Positions 47,292-59,549 of a stretch of DNA of 64,000 bases are shown one piece after another. Source of the DNA: Hydra vulgaris (Eukaryota; Cnidaria; Hydrozoa; Anthoathecata; Hydridae); the NCBI RefSeq assembly GCF_038396675.1, contig NC_088933.1:34494501-34558500 (forward strand), given 5' to 3'. The stretch's first letter is position 1, and each line of letters starts with the position of its first letter. The notes under the pieces are model-generated. The model did not search any database. It was not told where the DNA came from and was given only the letters and a program-made list of their open reading frames with translations. Both the position numbers and the translations under genes were made by a program.

Positions 47292-47798
47292 TCAACTTTT
47301 TACAAAGTTTTGTAAACTTTCGCCTTTTAAAACCCACATCTGCCAATCGGATTCAACTTTAGCTCCACATTTTTCATAAAATTTTTTAGCATTTTTATTC
47401 CAATCCAAAACATTCCAATGTATTCTAACACAGTTTTCTTGTATAGCTTGCTTTGCAACTTCTTTTAACAGCATAGTACCAATACCATTACCTCTAAACT
47501 CAGGTTTTACATATATATCATCTATTCTAAGAATACGACCATTCCACGAAGAGTAACTTCGAAAAAATAGTACAAAACCTACAAGCATTTTTTCTTCTTC
47601 GTTTTCCTTTTTATTTGCTTCTGCAACAAAAATTTGAAACCATTTTTCCCCACTTCCGAAACCGTCCCGAATTAAAATGTTGCTCGTATTAGTAATTTCA
47701 GATGAACCAAAGTTTTGAAATATGGCTAATTCTTTGATCATGTCAATTACTCCATTGCAATCAGTAACAACCGCATGTCGAATTTGTATTGATTTCAT
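47292..47798 (-). CDS. GNAT acetyltransferase, spermidine/spermine N1-acetyltransferase-like
   Basis: Predicted to move acetyl from acetyl-CoA to a polyamine or a related amine such as thialysine, in the cytoplasm. The 168-residue length equals the usual diamine acetyltransferase size (about 170). The fold is seen as IRHAVVTDCNGVIDMIKELA at the start, the acetyl-CoA loop FRGNGIGTMLLKEV (residues 101-114, R-x-x-G-x-G), WNVLDWNKNAKKFYEKCGA (128-146) with Tyr141 at the place of the catalytic Tyr, and a short C-terminal tail. The acidic catalytic position before the loop is IDD rather than the usual LED. The gene is a single intact exon in a region of dead transposons, so it is either an ordinary intronless gene or a functional retrocopy. 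Exact substrate is not predictable. Confidence 0.9.
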   Translation of the reverse strand: MKSIQIRHAVVTDCNGVIDMIKELAIFQNFGSSEITNTSNILIRDGFGSGEKWFQIFVAEANKKENEEEKMLVGFVLFFRSYSSWNGRILRIDDIYVKPEFRGNGIGTMLLKEVAKQAIQENCVRIHWNVLDWNKNAKKFYEKCGAKVESDWQMWVLKGESLQNFVKS

Positions 47799-49761
47799 AT
47801 TCCAAAATATATATTTACATTAATTTATTTTTCAAACCCAACAATCGTAGTTATTCATTTAAAAAACTTTTTAAAAGTTTTTGTTTATTTAATGAAAACT
47901 AAATTATGTTTGTTTACCGAAAAAAGTTTTTTATTTTATTTGTTTTATTTTTTATTTGTTTATTTTAGGTAATTTAAGGAATGTTTTTCTAAAAATGGAT
48001 TTATTAAAAAAACATTAGGACTCCTATTCTTTAGGTTTTGTTGTAGAAAGAAATTACTGTCTGACTTATAATCATTAAACTTATATAAACATTATAAACA
48101 TTTAAAACATACGGTCTACACGAATTCTTATAAAATTTCGGTAAAAGCGTTACTAATTTTTATAAAACTCCTATTGACAATGAAAAAAAAATATGCAGGA
48201 AATAAAAAAATATTTAGAAAAAAATGCCTAAATTATTAAAAAAATTAGTGAAATGATAAAACTATTTAATTGAGACATGCTAAAATTATTTAAAAAATTA
48301 TGAAATACTGCAATTATTAAAAAATCAGTTGTTGGAACAGATAAAAAAGTTGACAAAAAATTTGATGAAAAGTTCTTATTGTTGTTAACTTAATATTGCA
48401 CATGCAGTGCAACGTCTATCCGCTTTCTCTATGCTATCTTTCTCTTTCTAGGCTAACTTAATTGTTTATAAATTTTACTTTTATATACTTTTATCTTCCT
48501 AAAATTCAATTATTAGTAGTCCGTCGAAAAGAGTATTATGTTTTTTCGTAAATTGAACTTGTCGTCGCGGTCCTTGGTATGTGGTCTCTATATGAAAATT
48601 AGCCGGAGGAGGATAAAATAGCAGTTTGAAAAGTCTTGCTTTCTTTAAATAAATGACCTTTATAAACTAAAATAAAAAATAGCATAACGCTCTGTCAGCC
48701 CTATGTAAAAAATTTTAAAAAGGGCTGATTATACCTTACGAACAGTATGGTGGCAAGAGGGCCAAATGCCTATTTCCCTCCCCCCCCCCCTCCGCCTCCT
48801 CAAAAAAAACAAAAATCTGTCATAAAAGAAGCCAAAATATTAAAAAACCTTTTAATGCTTGGTCAATTACTAAAAAAGTTCTTAAATTTTGAAAATGACT
48901 ACTGGCCCAGCGAGCTGCCGAGCCTGTCTAGCCTTCCTATTTACGAACTACGCATAAAGGTTAATTTACTCAAATGTAATTTGGGTAAAGTTGCTGTTTT
49001 TAGAATTCTAAATTTTCAGTTATAAGCCTTTAAAAATTGCGCCATTGAAGCAAACATAGATCAAACACTATATTATTTTATTAGAAAAACACACATCAAA
49101 GTTTATTGCAGTGTTTCGTAAATTTGACCTCTAGGTTGGTGGCATTTCTTTAAAGTAATGTTTTAACTTTCATAATCAACCTTTTGCACACTTCATTTGT
49201 GTAATCAACAATCGATGTCTTATGGACAATCATTCCAACTATCACAGATTATTTCCTAACACTTAAGACATTTACCAGTTAATGCTAATTTTAACTTCGT
49301 TATATAGTAAACATTTTACAAGAGAATCATGGCTTGGCCCAATGATCTACAAAAAAATCGCACGCCTATCTTATTGATTCTTTTTTTTCTGTGTCAAAAA
49401 CACTTCAAGCAATAAACAATAACACTTTCTGTGTCAATAACACTTCAAGCTCTTGAATTTTAATTTCAAAATAGGCCCAAGTGTATAAAAATAAGTTAAG
49501 GGTCTTGGTAAGACTTGTAACCTTTGTGTCTTGATAAGACGTGTATCCTTTATATAATAAATCCAGCTTAAGTTTTAAAATAACTTTTTGTAAAATGTTG
49601 CAAATAGAGAAAAAGTTGCCTTTCTCAAATATTTTTAAAGATATAACATAAAATGAAAATATGCTTGAAATGCAAAGGCTACAATAATGTTGTTTGTCTA
49701 TGCTCTTTCCATTACTAAATGTAAGCACCACAAATTTTCTGAAAGTTTATATAAGACCGAA
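47799..49761. other. AT-rich stretch, no gene supported
   Basis: Includes a C-rich tract at 48773-48800 and a short direct repeat (tgtgtcaaaaacacttcaagc twice, 49391-49452). The open frames here do not resemble any family. Confidence 0.45.
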
Positions 49762-49996
49762 TCAAGCATATTTCATGAGCGAGTGTTGAGGATGTCTTTT
49801 GTAATGCGGATCTGCAAATCGAAGGCTCACCAACCATTTTGAGTCACCTTCTACAATCATTTCTGTACAACTTATTGGATACCTTTTATTTTTAGCCACC
49901 ATCTTACTAATGAATTTTTCACGTTTCAATGGGGTAAAGTAAACATCACTTTTACTATTACCTTTTGAACTTTCACTACTAGAGTAATTTGTAAAA
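49762..49996 (-). other. Possible terminal coding exon of an unknown gene
   Basis: After a good - strand acceptor (tttttttcag, 49997-50006) an open stretch of about 78 codons reads NYSSSESSKGNSKSDVYF, KREKFISKMVAKNKRYP and SLRFADPHYKRHPQHSL and stops at 49762-49764. The composition is protein-like with a Ser-rich start and no stop. No family is recognised, and no upstream exon was found because a LINE fragment follows. It could also be a relic. Confidence 0.4.
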
Positions 49997-50155
49997 CTGA
50001 AAAAAATAAGCTTTTTAGGAACATACTGTTTAAAAATTTTCTCGTTTTGAACATGATCTCCAGAGTTAAAGAGATTTTATTTTCTATTAATTTAATATAC
50101 CTAAAATTTTCATTTAGTTAATTTTTTTTAATTTATTCTTATTTATAAATAAATC

Positions 50156-50900
50156 CTAGAAGTTTAAGGGGTAAGACATCAGATTTTGAGGGTTTTGTGA
50201 TACAAAAAGAAAATGTAATTTGTTTTTATTAACAGTAGAAAAAACGAATTTTAAATTGTTACCAGAAAATAAAATATTAGTATAATCTGCAAAAAGAATA
50301 ACATTTAGGATTTTGGATGATAAATGGATATCATTTCTAAATATGAGAAATAGTAGAGGACCAAGTCTTGAGCCTTGGAGGATTCCAAATATTCTAAAAA
50401 TTTCTAACTGTACACTAATTAAGTCATGCGTAACACATTGAAGCCATTTAAATTTGAATTCAAATTTCTTTATTTTGAAATTTATAACAAAGGATTTCAT
50501 GATCAACATTGTCGAATTCTTTTAATAAATCTACATAAACTCTCAGTGTATAGTTGCTGTCATCAAATCCTTTTAAAACACTGCTGGTTAAATCAATTAA
50601 TGCATACTCAGTGCAATAATTATTTCCAAGTCTAAATTGTTTATTATATAAATTATTACTTTTTTTTAAGGTAATTGTATATTCTATAGTACACTACAAG
50701 CTCAAGAAGCTTTGAAAAACAGGAAAATGTTGAGATCTTGAGTCTTGTTTAAATTTCTATTAAATCAATGCCGATTTTATAAATAGGAATTATTTTTACA
50801 AACTTTAATTGATCAGGAAAGATCCATTCTTTAACGAAAAATAAAATATAATGAAAAGCGATGATTCTATAATATCATAGATTGCTTTCACAACATTCAC
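50156..50900 (-). pseudogene. LINE reverse transcriptase fragment
   Basis: On the - strand, IFPDQLKFVKIIPIYK-like residues (about 50830-50780) are followed by frame-broken sequence and then LQGSRLGPLLFLIF and LNVILFADYTN. The catalytic FADD motif reads FADY, so it is inactive. CR1/jockey-type. Confidence 0.72.
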
Positions 50901-51239
50901 ATAACAGCTATTTTTGAATGTAGTTTTTTTATGTTTAGTATTTTGAATAATAAGTAAAATAAATTATCTCATCTACTCATAATAAATTTTTTCTTATTTG
51001 TAATTTGTATTGATTTAATAATAAACTTAAATTTTGAAAAGCAGCAACAACAACGAGATTTATTTCCGTATCTCACTTTTACAATAGTATTAAAATAGAT
51101 TAAAGCACATAGAACATACATTAACAATAAACATGTAGAAATCATAATTTTCAGGCTATAAAATAAAAAAGGAAAAAATTACAAACAAAAAAGTACTGAT
51201 GATAACTGTAGTAATATCCAAAAGAAAATCAGGAGAAAG

Positions 51240-51690
51240 TATTATGTCTCAACACCAAAAAAACTGAACTAATATTTTTTTCATCTTCTAGAAAAAAACA
51301 CATCTTAACAACAATTCTAAAATTCAAATCAAAATTGTAATAAACGGTTTTATCCTAAAAATGTTAGCAAGTATCTTAGCATTTTGATTGACTTCAATTT
51401 CTCGTGGAATTATCATATTGATGAGCTACGCAAGAAACTCGAGCTAACGGCGTACTTTAAATACTTCGTCATTATGTCAATAAATTCATTCTAAAGAATA
51501 TTTCTAAAGAATATTACTGAGCATTATTTTTATTGCATCTTAGTTACTGTTGTCAAATTTGAGGTCAAAATGGCAACTATCACATCAAAAAATTGATGTC
51601 CTCTCAGCGTCAATTCATAAGAATCATAAACTTCCAACCTTTTAAGTCAGAAACATCAGAACCTTTCAGAAAACTAAAAAATCCAACCTT
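51240..51690 (+). pseudogene. LINE ORF2 fragment, C-terminal part
   Basis: The + strand reads LNTKKTELIFFSSSRKKT, then KYLSILIDFNFSWNYHID and ELRKKLE with frame changes, the conserved stretch after the reverse transcriptase palm in CR1-type LINEs (KYLG..ID..L.W..HI). It ends at the left border of the Mutator-like element. It opposes the LINE at 50156-50900, so it is a different insertion. Confidence 0.65.
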
Positions 51691-51693
51691 TTG

Positions 51694-53699
51694 AGGGGGC
51701 TCACCCCTTTTGAAATTTTTGATTTTTCATGTTTCAAGTGTAAAAATTAACGAGGAATCTGATTCTGAATTAAAATTTTCAAAAAAAACACATAAGTATG
51801 TTTATTTCTTGATTATTTGATCATAGTCAAAAATAACCTTCTTAGCAACGTCCATAGCAACAATTTTATTTTCTCTTTTCCACTTATCTACAACACCTTT
51901 TTCTTAAAAGTTAATCTTATTTGATTAATCTGAGTCTGTGAAGTATTAACTTTTCAAAAAGAAAAGAAAATTTAAAGGAAATCAATACACAAGCAAAAAA
52001 CAATTCGTGTCCATGCAATCTGAACTATTAAATTATATTCCAAGTACTTCAGCATCATTAACAAATACAAGATCGTTTACTAAGCTGTCAAGCCGTGCTG
52101 TTTCTCAGCCTTTAAATGATGGTATTACTGGAAATAGAATTTTGGATATGTTTAATTTATCAAACTTAATTTCAGTTCTTGGTTGTCCTCAATGTAAATA
52201 AAGTTCATGTTTAAAGTTAAGTTAAAGTTTAAAACATTGATAAGCAAGTAAAATGACTGTAAAATATTTTTTCCAATGGAGCATTCATTTTGGACATCAA
52301 AAAAACTGCCATTTATGTCACGAGGGTTTGATATAAACTACAGAATAGTATACTCAATGCGTAGAAGTGGTCAAGGCTTTGCTGGTATTAATCGCTTTAA
52401 TGCACTTATGAATTTTCCACCACGATTTACATCAAATAACTATAACAAGATTGTTTTTAAGTTAAAAAAAAGTGATAACTTTATTGCCACTCAAACTATG
52501 GATGATGCAGCTCAAGAACTAAAAGAGTTATCCAAAAATCAACCACAGAATAATTTTTATGATATACCTGTGTCATTTGATGGCACCTGACAAAGACGAG
52601 GATTTTCATCGCTAAATGGAACAGTAAGTTGCATTTCAACTTACTGTTTCATTTTAACTTTAACATTGGAGCTTAAGCTGTTATTAATTTGTATGAAAGA
52701 CTAAATATTGTTCCAGGATTTTGTTCCAATCTTGGGTGTGATAAAATCAATACCAAAAGGATTAAAAATTCAATAAAACATAATAAAGTTAAAAATGTTC
52801 TCCGTCGTCGTCAAATTAGAGGACAAAAAAAAACAAAAAGGATGATAAAAAAAAGCAAAATGAAGCAAAAACCTATAAAACAGGATTATTTTGAAGTTAA
52901 TTTTAAAGATGTTGTTTTTAATTTTATTTAGTTTTTTTATTCTGGATATGCTGTTTTCTTATTTTTAGTTATATATCGTTTTTTTGATAAAAAATCTTTT
53001 TCATGTGATATAGTCTTTTTATATAAAATTATAGATAATGTAGATGTTGTATAAATTTCCATTATCAAAACACCTTTTCAATTGATTTTATTATGCTTAG
53101 AATTGAAAAGCTTTAAAATATAATATCTTACTATAACTCTTTTTACAAAATGTTTTACGTTTGGCTTATTTTCTCAGATTGCATTTTTTCCGAATTTAAT
53201 AGAATTTGAAAATGTGGTAACTTTGGTTCTATTATAGCTTTTGAGCTGATATTTTCACACAACACACATAATAGATTGTTTCATGCAACAAACCAAAAGT
53301 TTGATTTAAATATTTTATATTGTCTGTGATTAACTTGTCTAAAGTTCAATTTTATGCTGAAAATATAGAAAAATATTGCTAATTTTTTAAGAACTCAAAA
53401 AGTCATTCTTCCCGAAATAATATTTCACTTTTTTTTGGTTTATTGCATGCATCTAATGTGAATAAATATTGTTAGAAAGTTTCATTGAAAAATAGTGTTA
53501 ACCCAAGGGAATTAGCTTTCCAAATTTCAAGAATTTATGACTTTCGCCATTTTGAATTTGTAACCATGGCAACAGCTGACATTTTTTAAACATGAAAACA
53601 TATTTTTTTAAACACTATTATAATATCCTTTCCAATGAGTACCCTAAAAATCTTATGAGCTTGGAAGTTGTCGAAATATTTTTGAGGGGGGTGAGCCCC
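51694..53699 (+). mobile_element. Internally deleted Mutator-like element
   Basis: Inverted gggggctcacccc and ggggtgagcccc motifs at 51694 and 53688 bracket a broken transposase of the animal Mutator-type (PF20700-like). No 9-bp duplication was found, so the ends are provisional. 52932-53687 is non-coding. Confidence 0.55.
52007..52931 (+). pseudogene. Mutator-like transposase, central part deleted
   Basis: N-terminal sequence MSMQSELLNYIPSTSASL (52007) leads to the block IVYSMRRSGQGFAGINRF and IPVSFDGT, followed by a TGA exactly where the family has Trp and then QRRGFSSLNG. This is the start of the catalytic region (SFDGTWQRRG). The next recognisable block, YERLNIVPGFCSNLGCDKIN and the basic tail KVKNVLRRRQIRGQKKTK (52689-52931), is the very C-terminal part, so several hundred residues with the other catalytic acids are missing. 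A smaller number of stops and shifts lie at 52200-52276. Confidence 0.68.
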
Positions 53700-53865
53700 T
53701 TTAAGCGCTTGAAAATATGCTATTCTTTTTTTTGTTTTTGATTCTCTTAATAAAAATTTACCCTCTTCTATAACAGACTTTTTTATAGAAAGTAAAAAAA
53801 TACATCATTATTATAATAATATGTATTATATTATTTAATATTATAATTATTATTATCATTATTAT

Positions 53866-53868
<3 letters not shown>

Positions 53869-53921
<53 letters not shown>
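53869..53921. repeat. (TA)n microsatellite
   Basis: TA array next to ATT-rich sequence. Confidence 0.95.
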
Positions 53922-53925
<4 letters not shown>

Positions 53926-54059
53926 TAATTATTTTTACTTACTACAATCAATAGAATTATGATTTTCTTTTTTTTTTTTTAACTTTTTTTTTTTATTATT
54001 ATTATTATTTATTATTATAATATTATTGTATGAATTTTTTTTAAATTTGCACATTAAGT

Positions 54060-54530
54060 TTTTAAGTTTAATTTATGTTCTAGAAGAAGCTCACATAAAG
54101 CAACAGGTCAATGTTTTGCAATCTCTGCTAGCTGTTTTACTTTTTATAAAACCGGCTGAAAAACCGTAAAGACTTCTGGTTGGTGATAGGACCGTAAATA
54201 CTTTTTGTAGCACATGAATATTTGAAAAGAAAAGTTTTTTTTACTTTCACGAACGATACGCAACTTTCATCTGGCTAAAATTGTTATGATATGGTTCCAA
54301 GAAAATACAGTTAATGTTCTTTTCCCATGGCCGGGTAATTTACCCAATTTAAACCTGATCGTAAACTGTGGGGTAAAACTAAAAGTAAACGTTCTAAACA
54401 GAACCCAACCTCACTATAAGATCTAATAAAATTCATAATAAAAGCTTGGTGTAGAGTTTTTAGCTGTGGAGTCAGGAATTTCTTGTTGCCTCGATCTTAC
54501 GAAGAATTGAGGTTGTTTAAAATTTTAATG
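54060..54530 (+). pseudogene. Tc1-like transposase C-terminal scrap
   Basis: Around 54300-54400 the + strand reads VNVLFPWPGNLPNLNLIVNC then GVKLKVNVLNRTQP. This matches the Tc1 block WPGNSPDLNPIENLWG.LK with decay at every catalytic position. No inverted repeats were found around it. Confidence 0.6.
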
Positions 54531-54949
54531 CATGTTTCATATTACAACTTTTTTCTATTTTTATGCCCACTTGTTGTTATCTTATAATTTATGGTATTAT
54601 AAATTGTTTTCTAATAATAACTGTACACGCTCTGCAGCACAAAAACGTTGTTTTACAATAAACATTGGGTGATAAAATTTTTTTACATATGATTGTATAT
54701 ATAAAATTGAAGTGGGTTTGGTAAAAATTAAAGCTGTACAATCAATCTAAAGGAAACTTTTGCGTATAAAAATAGATACCTGTAATAGCCATCCAATTAA
54801 TGCACAAAAGATGGACTTTAACAAATTTTCGTCAAATCACCAAACTTTGGTAATCAGACCTGAATATAACTCAAATGGTATTGTGAGAGACTACCTAGAA
54901 TAGAAAAAAAACTTTTAAAGTAATAAAAAAAAATAGCGTTGTCCTCCAC

Positions 54950-55500
54950 CATAAAGTTTTAAACGGGTTTCAAATTGTAAGTAATGTAGCACCAAAATCT
55001 GTTTTTGGTTTATGTCTGAACAAAGTTTACTTTAATACGATCTGCCAAATTTGGTTAAAATTGATATCAACCTTTATACTAATGAAAACAGAATGGTGAA
55101 AGTTATAAAAAAATTCAAATAGTTTAATAAGAATAAAATGAACAATATAACTTCCTGGTCATCTATTAGTCTCATAAAATTTAATTATGAAAAATGTAAA
55201 CTACTTACAAGTTGACCAAAATAAAGTAAGTAATGCGTATGTAAATAAGTTTACTCATGAAAAGCAAAAACTTTAGGTATGATAAAAATTTTAGATAAGA
55301 TAAAAGAACGTATAAATAGTTAGGCCTAAACGCAATAAAAGAACTTTATGCAATTCCCATACGCCCATATCTCAAATTTGCAGTTCAGCCTGGTCTTCCT
55401 TACCTTCAACGTAATATAAAGAACATTTAGAATATTAAAGCCAATCAACCTTTGTTATTGTTAGCAATGTAATGTCTTCATTTTTCTAGCATCTTCAATA
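54950..55500 (+). pseudogene. LINE reverse transcriptase relic
   Basis: Weak but ordered matches on the + strand: NNITSWSSISLIKFNYEKCK (WS..W...FN..KC pattern) and later LYAIPIRPYLKFAVQPGLPY (YK.LVRP.LEY..Q.W.P pattern). This is the order of L2/CR1-type ORF2 C-termini. Many stops. Confidence 0.5.
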
Positions 55501-55536
55501 AATCAACTGTATAAAACAAGGATGTGCAGAACAACG

Positions 55537-56636
55537 TCAGTGACGGATCCAGGGGATTGGGTATGCTTTCCCCTCTTCCCCTCCACCACCACCACCATCA
55601 GAATCTGCAAGTCCTAAAATATCACAGAAATAGAGGACCTTTTTTTTTTTTAGGAAACGCAAATGTGATACAAAACACAAAACTATTTTAACATCAGATT
55701 TAATCCCTTTTTCAAAATCGTATAGTTAGTGTAACAACTTAGTGTCAATTATAATGAATGCTGATTTGATAAATATTTTCAAATACAAACTGTGAAAATT
55801 TTAAGCTTGCAAAAGTTATTTTTTTATTAAAAACAGTGTTAGATTTTTCTATAAAAATGGATTTAGGTGTTTTAAGAGTTACTATAGATAGTTATATATT
55901 AAAAAATAAATATATATTTAAACCAATATATATCATATATGAATATATAAAAAAGTTGCTTTGTATTGTTATTTACTAAAAAAGATAGTTTTAATAATTC
56001 AAAAATAGCATTTTTTAAGTTTTTACCACAAATAGCAATTTTTTCCCCTGGTACCACCTTAGATAAACATTATTATTTTATGGATTGTGATGCTTTTTTA
56101 ATGCAGTTACATATTGCTCACATAGAAATACTTGGTTAAACTTTTGAATTATTTATGGTGTTTCTCGGATCCTAGAAAAGTTATTTTTAGAATACAAATA
56201 GTTAATTTAGTTTTTTATTTTATTTCTTATTTTTTCAACTTTTTTAATTTAAAGTAACATTTGATAAAAACCAGCGTATCAAGATAACTGTTTACATCTA
56301 GTTTCAGAATGGTTATCCTATATTGAGAACATGGGGTTTTCGAAATGTGTTAAAAGTCTGTATTTTAAAAGACTGCCAAAAATTTGATGTATTCACAATT
56401 TTCAACGAATCAAAAAGACTTAGAATTCACTCAGGATACATTTTAAAAAACAAACTGGAAATTGTTTTTAAAGAAATGTTGGTCCATGAAACCACTGAAA
56501 AGAGAACTGCCAATCTTGAACTTTTGTTTTATGCAGTGGCTATCTCTTCAACAAGTATTTAGTCTGAGCGAGTTTTGCTGCTGGATTGTTGTTGATTGTT
56601 TGTGACAAAAATTTGATCCAGGATGAATGACAACCT
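55537..56636 (+). mobile_element. hAT relic
   Basis: Starts with the terminus cagtgacggatccagg. Near its far end (56323-56620) is a hAT dimerisation-like segment. The right terminus is not visible; the pogo-like element begins at 56638. Confidence 0.45.
56323..56620 (+). pseudogene. hAT transposase C-terminal fragment
   Basis: LELLFYAVAISSTSI, a stop, then SERVLLLDCC resemble the hAT motif ...A.SSAPSERVFS.AG.... Preceding residues (VLKVCILKDCQKFDVFTIFN) are not diagnostic. Confidence 0.5.
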
Positions 56637-56637
56637 A

Positions 56638-59549
56638 GGGGAGAGTGAGACACCATAAAACACTTTTGGTTTTTGTTTTGTAACTTCATTTTTAAACACG
56701 TTTTTTTTAAGCGATTAGTGCAATTTGTATACAAGTATTATACTTTCAAAATTAAATTCTTAAATTAACAAATTAAAAGAGGTCAAACTTGTAAAAATTT
56801 TTGGAGTAAAATTCGAATTTTGTATCAAGGTACCCCACCAGGGGTACCTTTATACAGTCTATGAGGCTCCATGAAACAGGGTGATAAAAAAATTATAAAA
56901 TGTATGAAAGCAACACAAAAAATTTATATAAAAAAAAGAAGCAACTTTTTCTTAAGTCTTGTTATAGTATTTTAAAATTAATAATAGGAATCATGTTCAT
57001 CACTTAATAAATCACTTTCTGAAACATTTTTTTTTTCTGATAAGATAAGATAAGATAAGTTATTTTTTATCTTACTTTTCTTTTCTTTTAATTCGAGTAC
57101 AGTTTTTGTTTGTGTATCTGTTGCTATTACACTGCTAGCGTTCTCACGAGATTTTCTTTTATTTTTTTCTTCAGCGGCCTTTGGAAATGCTTTAAACTGA
57201 GAAGGGTTTACAAAGTTAATAACATCAGAATCGTTGGCTTGATTTGTTCTTGGCTAGGAACTAATAAAAGGCTCTTGAAGCTTTTCTGATGAGAATAACA
57301 AATTATTAGTATTCAGAGTTTCTTCAGTATTTTCTTGATATGTACTTGGATTGTTTCTATCAGAAACAACACTTCATAAAAAATCTGCTTCTGAAAATAA
57401 ATTTTTGTCAAAAGAAAATACTCCACTTTTCCTAAATCTACTTTGAATGTTTGTTATAGTAAAACTTTTTTCATATGCGATGTTAACACAAGATGCAATT
57501 TCGTAAATAGTGATTTGCACTGCAGGATGCTTTAGAATCCAAGATTTTACAGCATCATTATAATAAACTTTGAATGGAGCAAATACAGAGACATCTAAGG
57601 GCTGCATTTTGTGACTACTATGTGGTGGTATAGTAAGAACAGTAACACCATTATTCTTTGCAAGATCAAGAACTTTTATAGATAAGTGTCACTCGTGATT
57701 ATCAAATGTAAGTAGAGATGAATTATCCTATGACGAGAATGTTTTTGATATAAAATGTTAAACTACTTCTACAAATAACTCTGTATTCATCCATTCAGTT
57801 GGATTTGCAAAACCAAAAAATCCAAATGGTGCATTATTATGCATATGTTGCTTAAACTTTTTTGTCGGAATATCATTGCAGGTGATATGGTAACACCTGA
57901 GGCACTTATGAAAAACAACTTGTCACCAAAGCTTCACGCTTTCCACTTGTCACTGAGTTAACTTGCTTGATGCCTTTTTTAGTAATAATTTTATTATATC
58001 TTTGTACAGTAGTGGTTGCTGTTTCATATAGATTCCAAATGCAAAATCCATCACCAAACTTTAATTCCCTTAAAAATAGTACCACTAAATTAGTAAAAAA
58101 ACTTTTGTCATTGTAATTATTGAAAGATGTCATTGTTGACAAAGAACATCCTTCTGGCATTCGAATGCTTAAAGAATTCCGCTTTAAAAACAAGTGCATC
58201 CATTCTACTCCAGCTTTCTCCTCTTTAACCCAGTTAATGGGAACTTTTAAATTATTTATTATAGCCATATCAAAAGCAATAGATCTTAAATTTACAACAG
58301 ACTGTCCATTTGAGAGTAGGTAAAAACATATTGCTTCAAAAGATTTTCTTGCTCTTTAGTAAATGCTCTTCTTGTAGAAAAATTAGGTTTCATAGCTATG
58401 ATTTCTCCTTCTTTTATTCCGTTTTTTCTTTTACCATATCTGTATACATAAAAACACACATTGAGAATTTGCTTTTAATTTCAAACTTATGCAAAGTTTC
58501 ATTTTCTAAGTACAACAAAGTAGTACTTATTGGTGCAGAATATATTATCATCACTTACTTGCAAAGGGTGCTGTGATTAAGATTCATTTTTTCTGTAGCA
58601 TTTCTCAATGAACACCCTCCTTTTAAAACAAATCAACAGCTACCTCCATTGAATTACTCGAGAAGGTTCCTTTACTAGTTTTTCTTACATAGCTCTTCAT
58701 TCTAATCTAAAAATATTAAAGCAATAACAAAGAGGCTTTACAATTAATAAAAATTCAGTTCATGTTCATATCATGATTTAATATCACACTGAGCTTTAGT
58801 TTACATAGATTTTATATAATAATTGTAATCAGTATAAAAATATAAATTAAATGAATGTTAATCCTTCAACAAAAAAGGGTTAATAAAGCAAACTTATGTC
58901 TATGTAAACTTTTGTAACTTATGTTTATAGGACAAAATTAATTTTAAAACTACTTAAGTACATCACCATACTACATGCATAAATACTAAATAATGTAAAA
59001 TTTATATTTTGCTATATAAACTTTGTTTAATGATCGACCAATATTTTACCAAGTTAGGTGAAACATTAAAGTATAGAATTCGATATTTCCCGCCGGGAAC
59101 TAATTAAAGTATGCTTGACTATAGAGTAGTTTATAAAACGATAGATTAGTTTAGTTTTATGGTGCCCCACTAAAACCGTTTCATGGTACCTCATACGTTC
59201 TGATAGAATAAGGTGGCTGGTTTTTGTTTTTCAAAAAATCATTTTATTAAATGTTTTTGCCGCACTGAAGAGCTCATGAAATAAAGTTTACAAAATAGAA
59301 GCACATTCCAAAGAATAGAATAAAACAACCTAAAACAGTTCAAAAGATTTATAAATTACTTTGCAACAAAAAACACAAATTTGAACCTCTCGCAATATTA
59401 TTGACATGTTCTGATTAAAATTAGAAGTTAAACAAAATATTTAGTAGTAACTAATTATCACTTAAAAGGATTTGTCACAATACTTTAGTATCGCTGTATT
59501 ATTGCTTTGTTTCATGGTGCCCCAGACCTCATGGTGCCCCACTCTTCCC
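56638..59549 (-). mobile_element. Second pogo-like element (2.9 kb)
   Basis: Left end ggggagagtgagacaccata and right end, inverted, gggaagagtggggcaccatg are imperfect inverted repeats flanked by TA. Sub-terminal ggggtacc/ggtgccccac motifs recur (56830-56850, 59160-59195, 59515-59530). It carries a decayed transposase on the - strand and sits next to a hAT relic. Confidence 0.82.
56990..58440 (-). pseudogene. pogo-like transposase (DDE_1), broken
   Basis: Read on the - strand: RRAFTKEQENLLKQYV, then NLRSIAFDMAIINNLKVPIN and KAGVEWMHLFLKRNSLSIR (DNA-binding part). Next comes IWNLYETATTTVQ, where the family has N-L-D-E-T: the first catalytic Asp is Tyr. Further on, LLTFDNHE keeps the second Asp and SHKMQPLDVSVFAPFK the third. 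The C-terminal tail is Lys- and Ser-rich (EEKNKRKSRENASSV). Frame changes occur near 58300, 57905 and 57610. Close relatives recognised only at the family level. Confidence 0.8.

Noticed and set aside
49405..49731. 108-codon open frame on the - strand
   Set aside because: Composition is low-complexity and no motif is recognised; likely chance.
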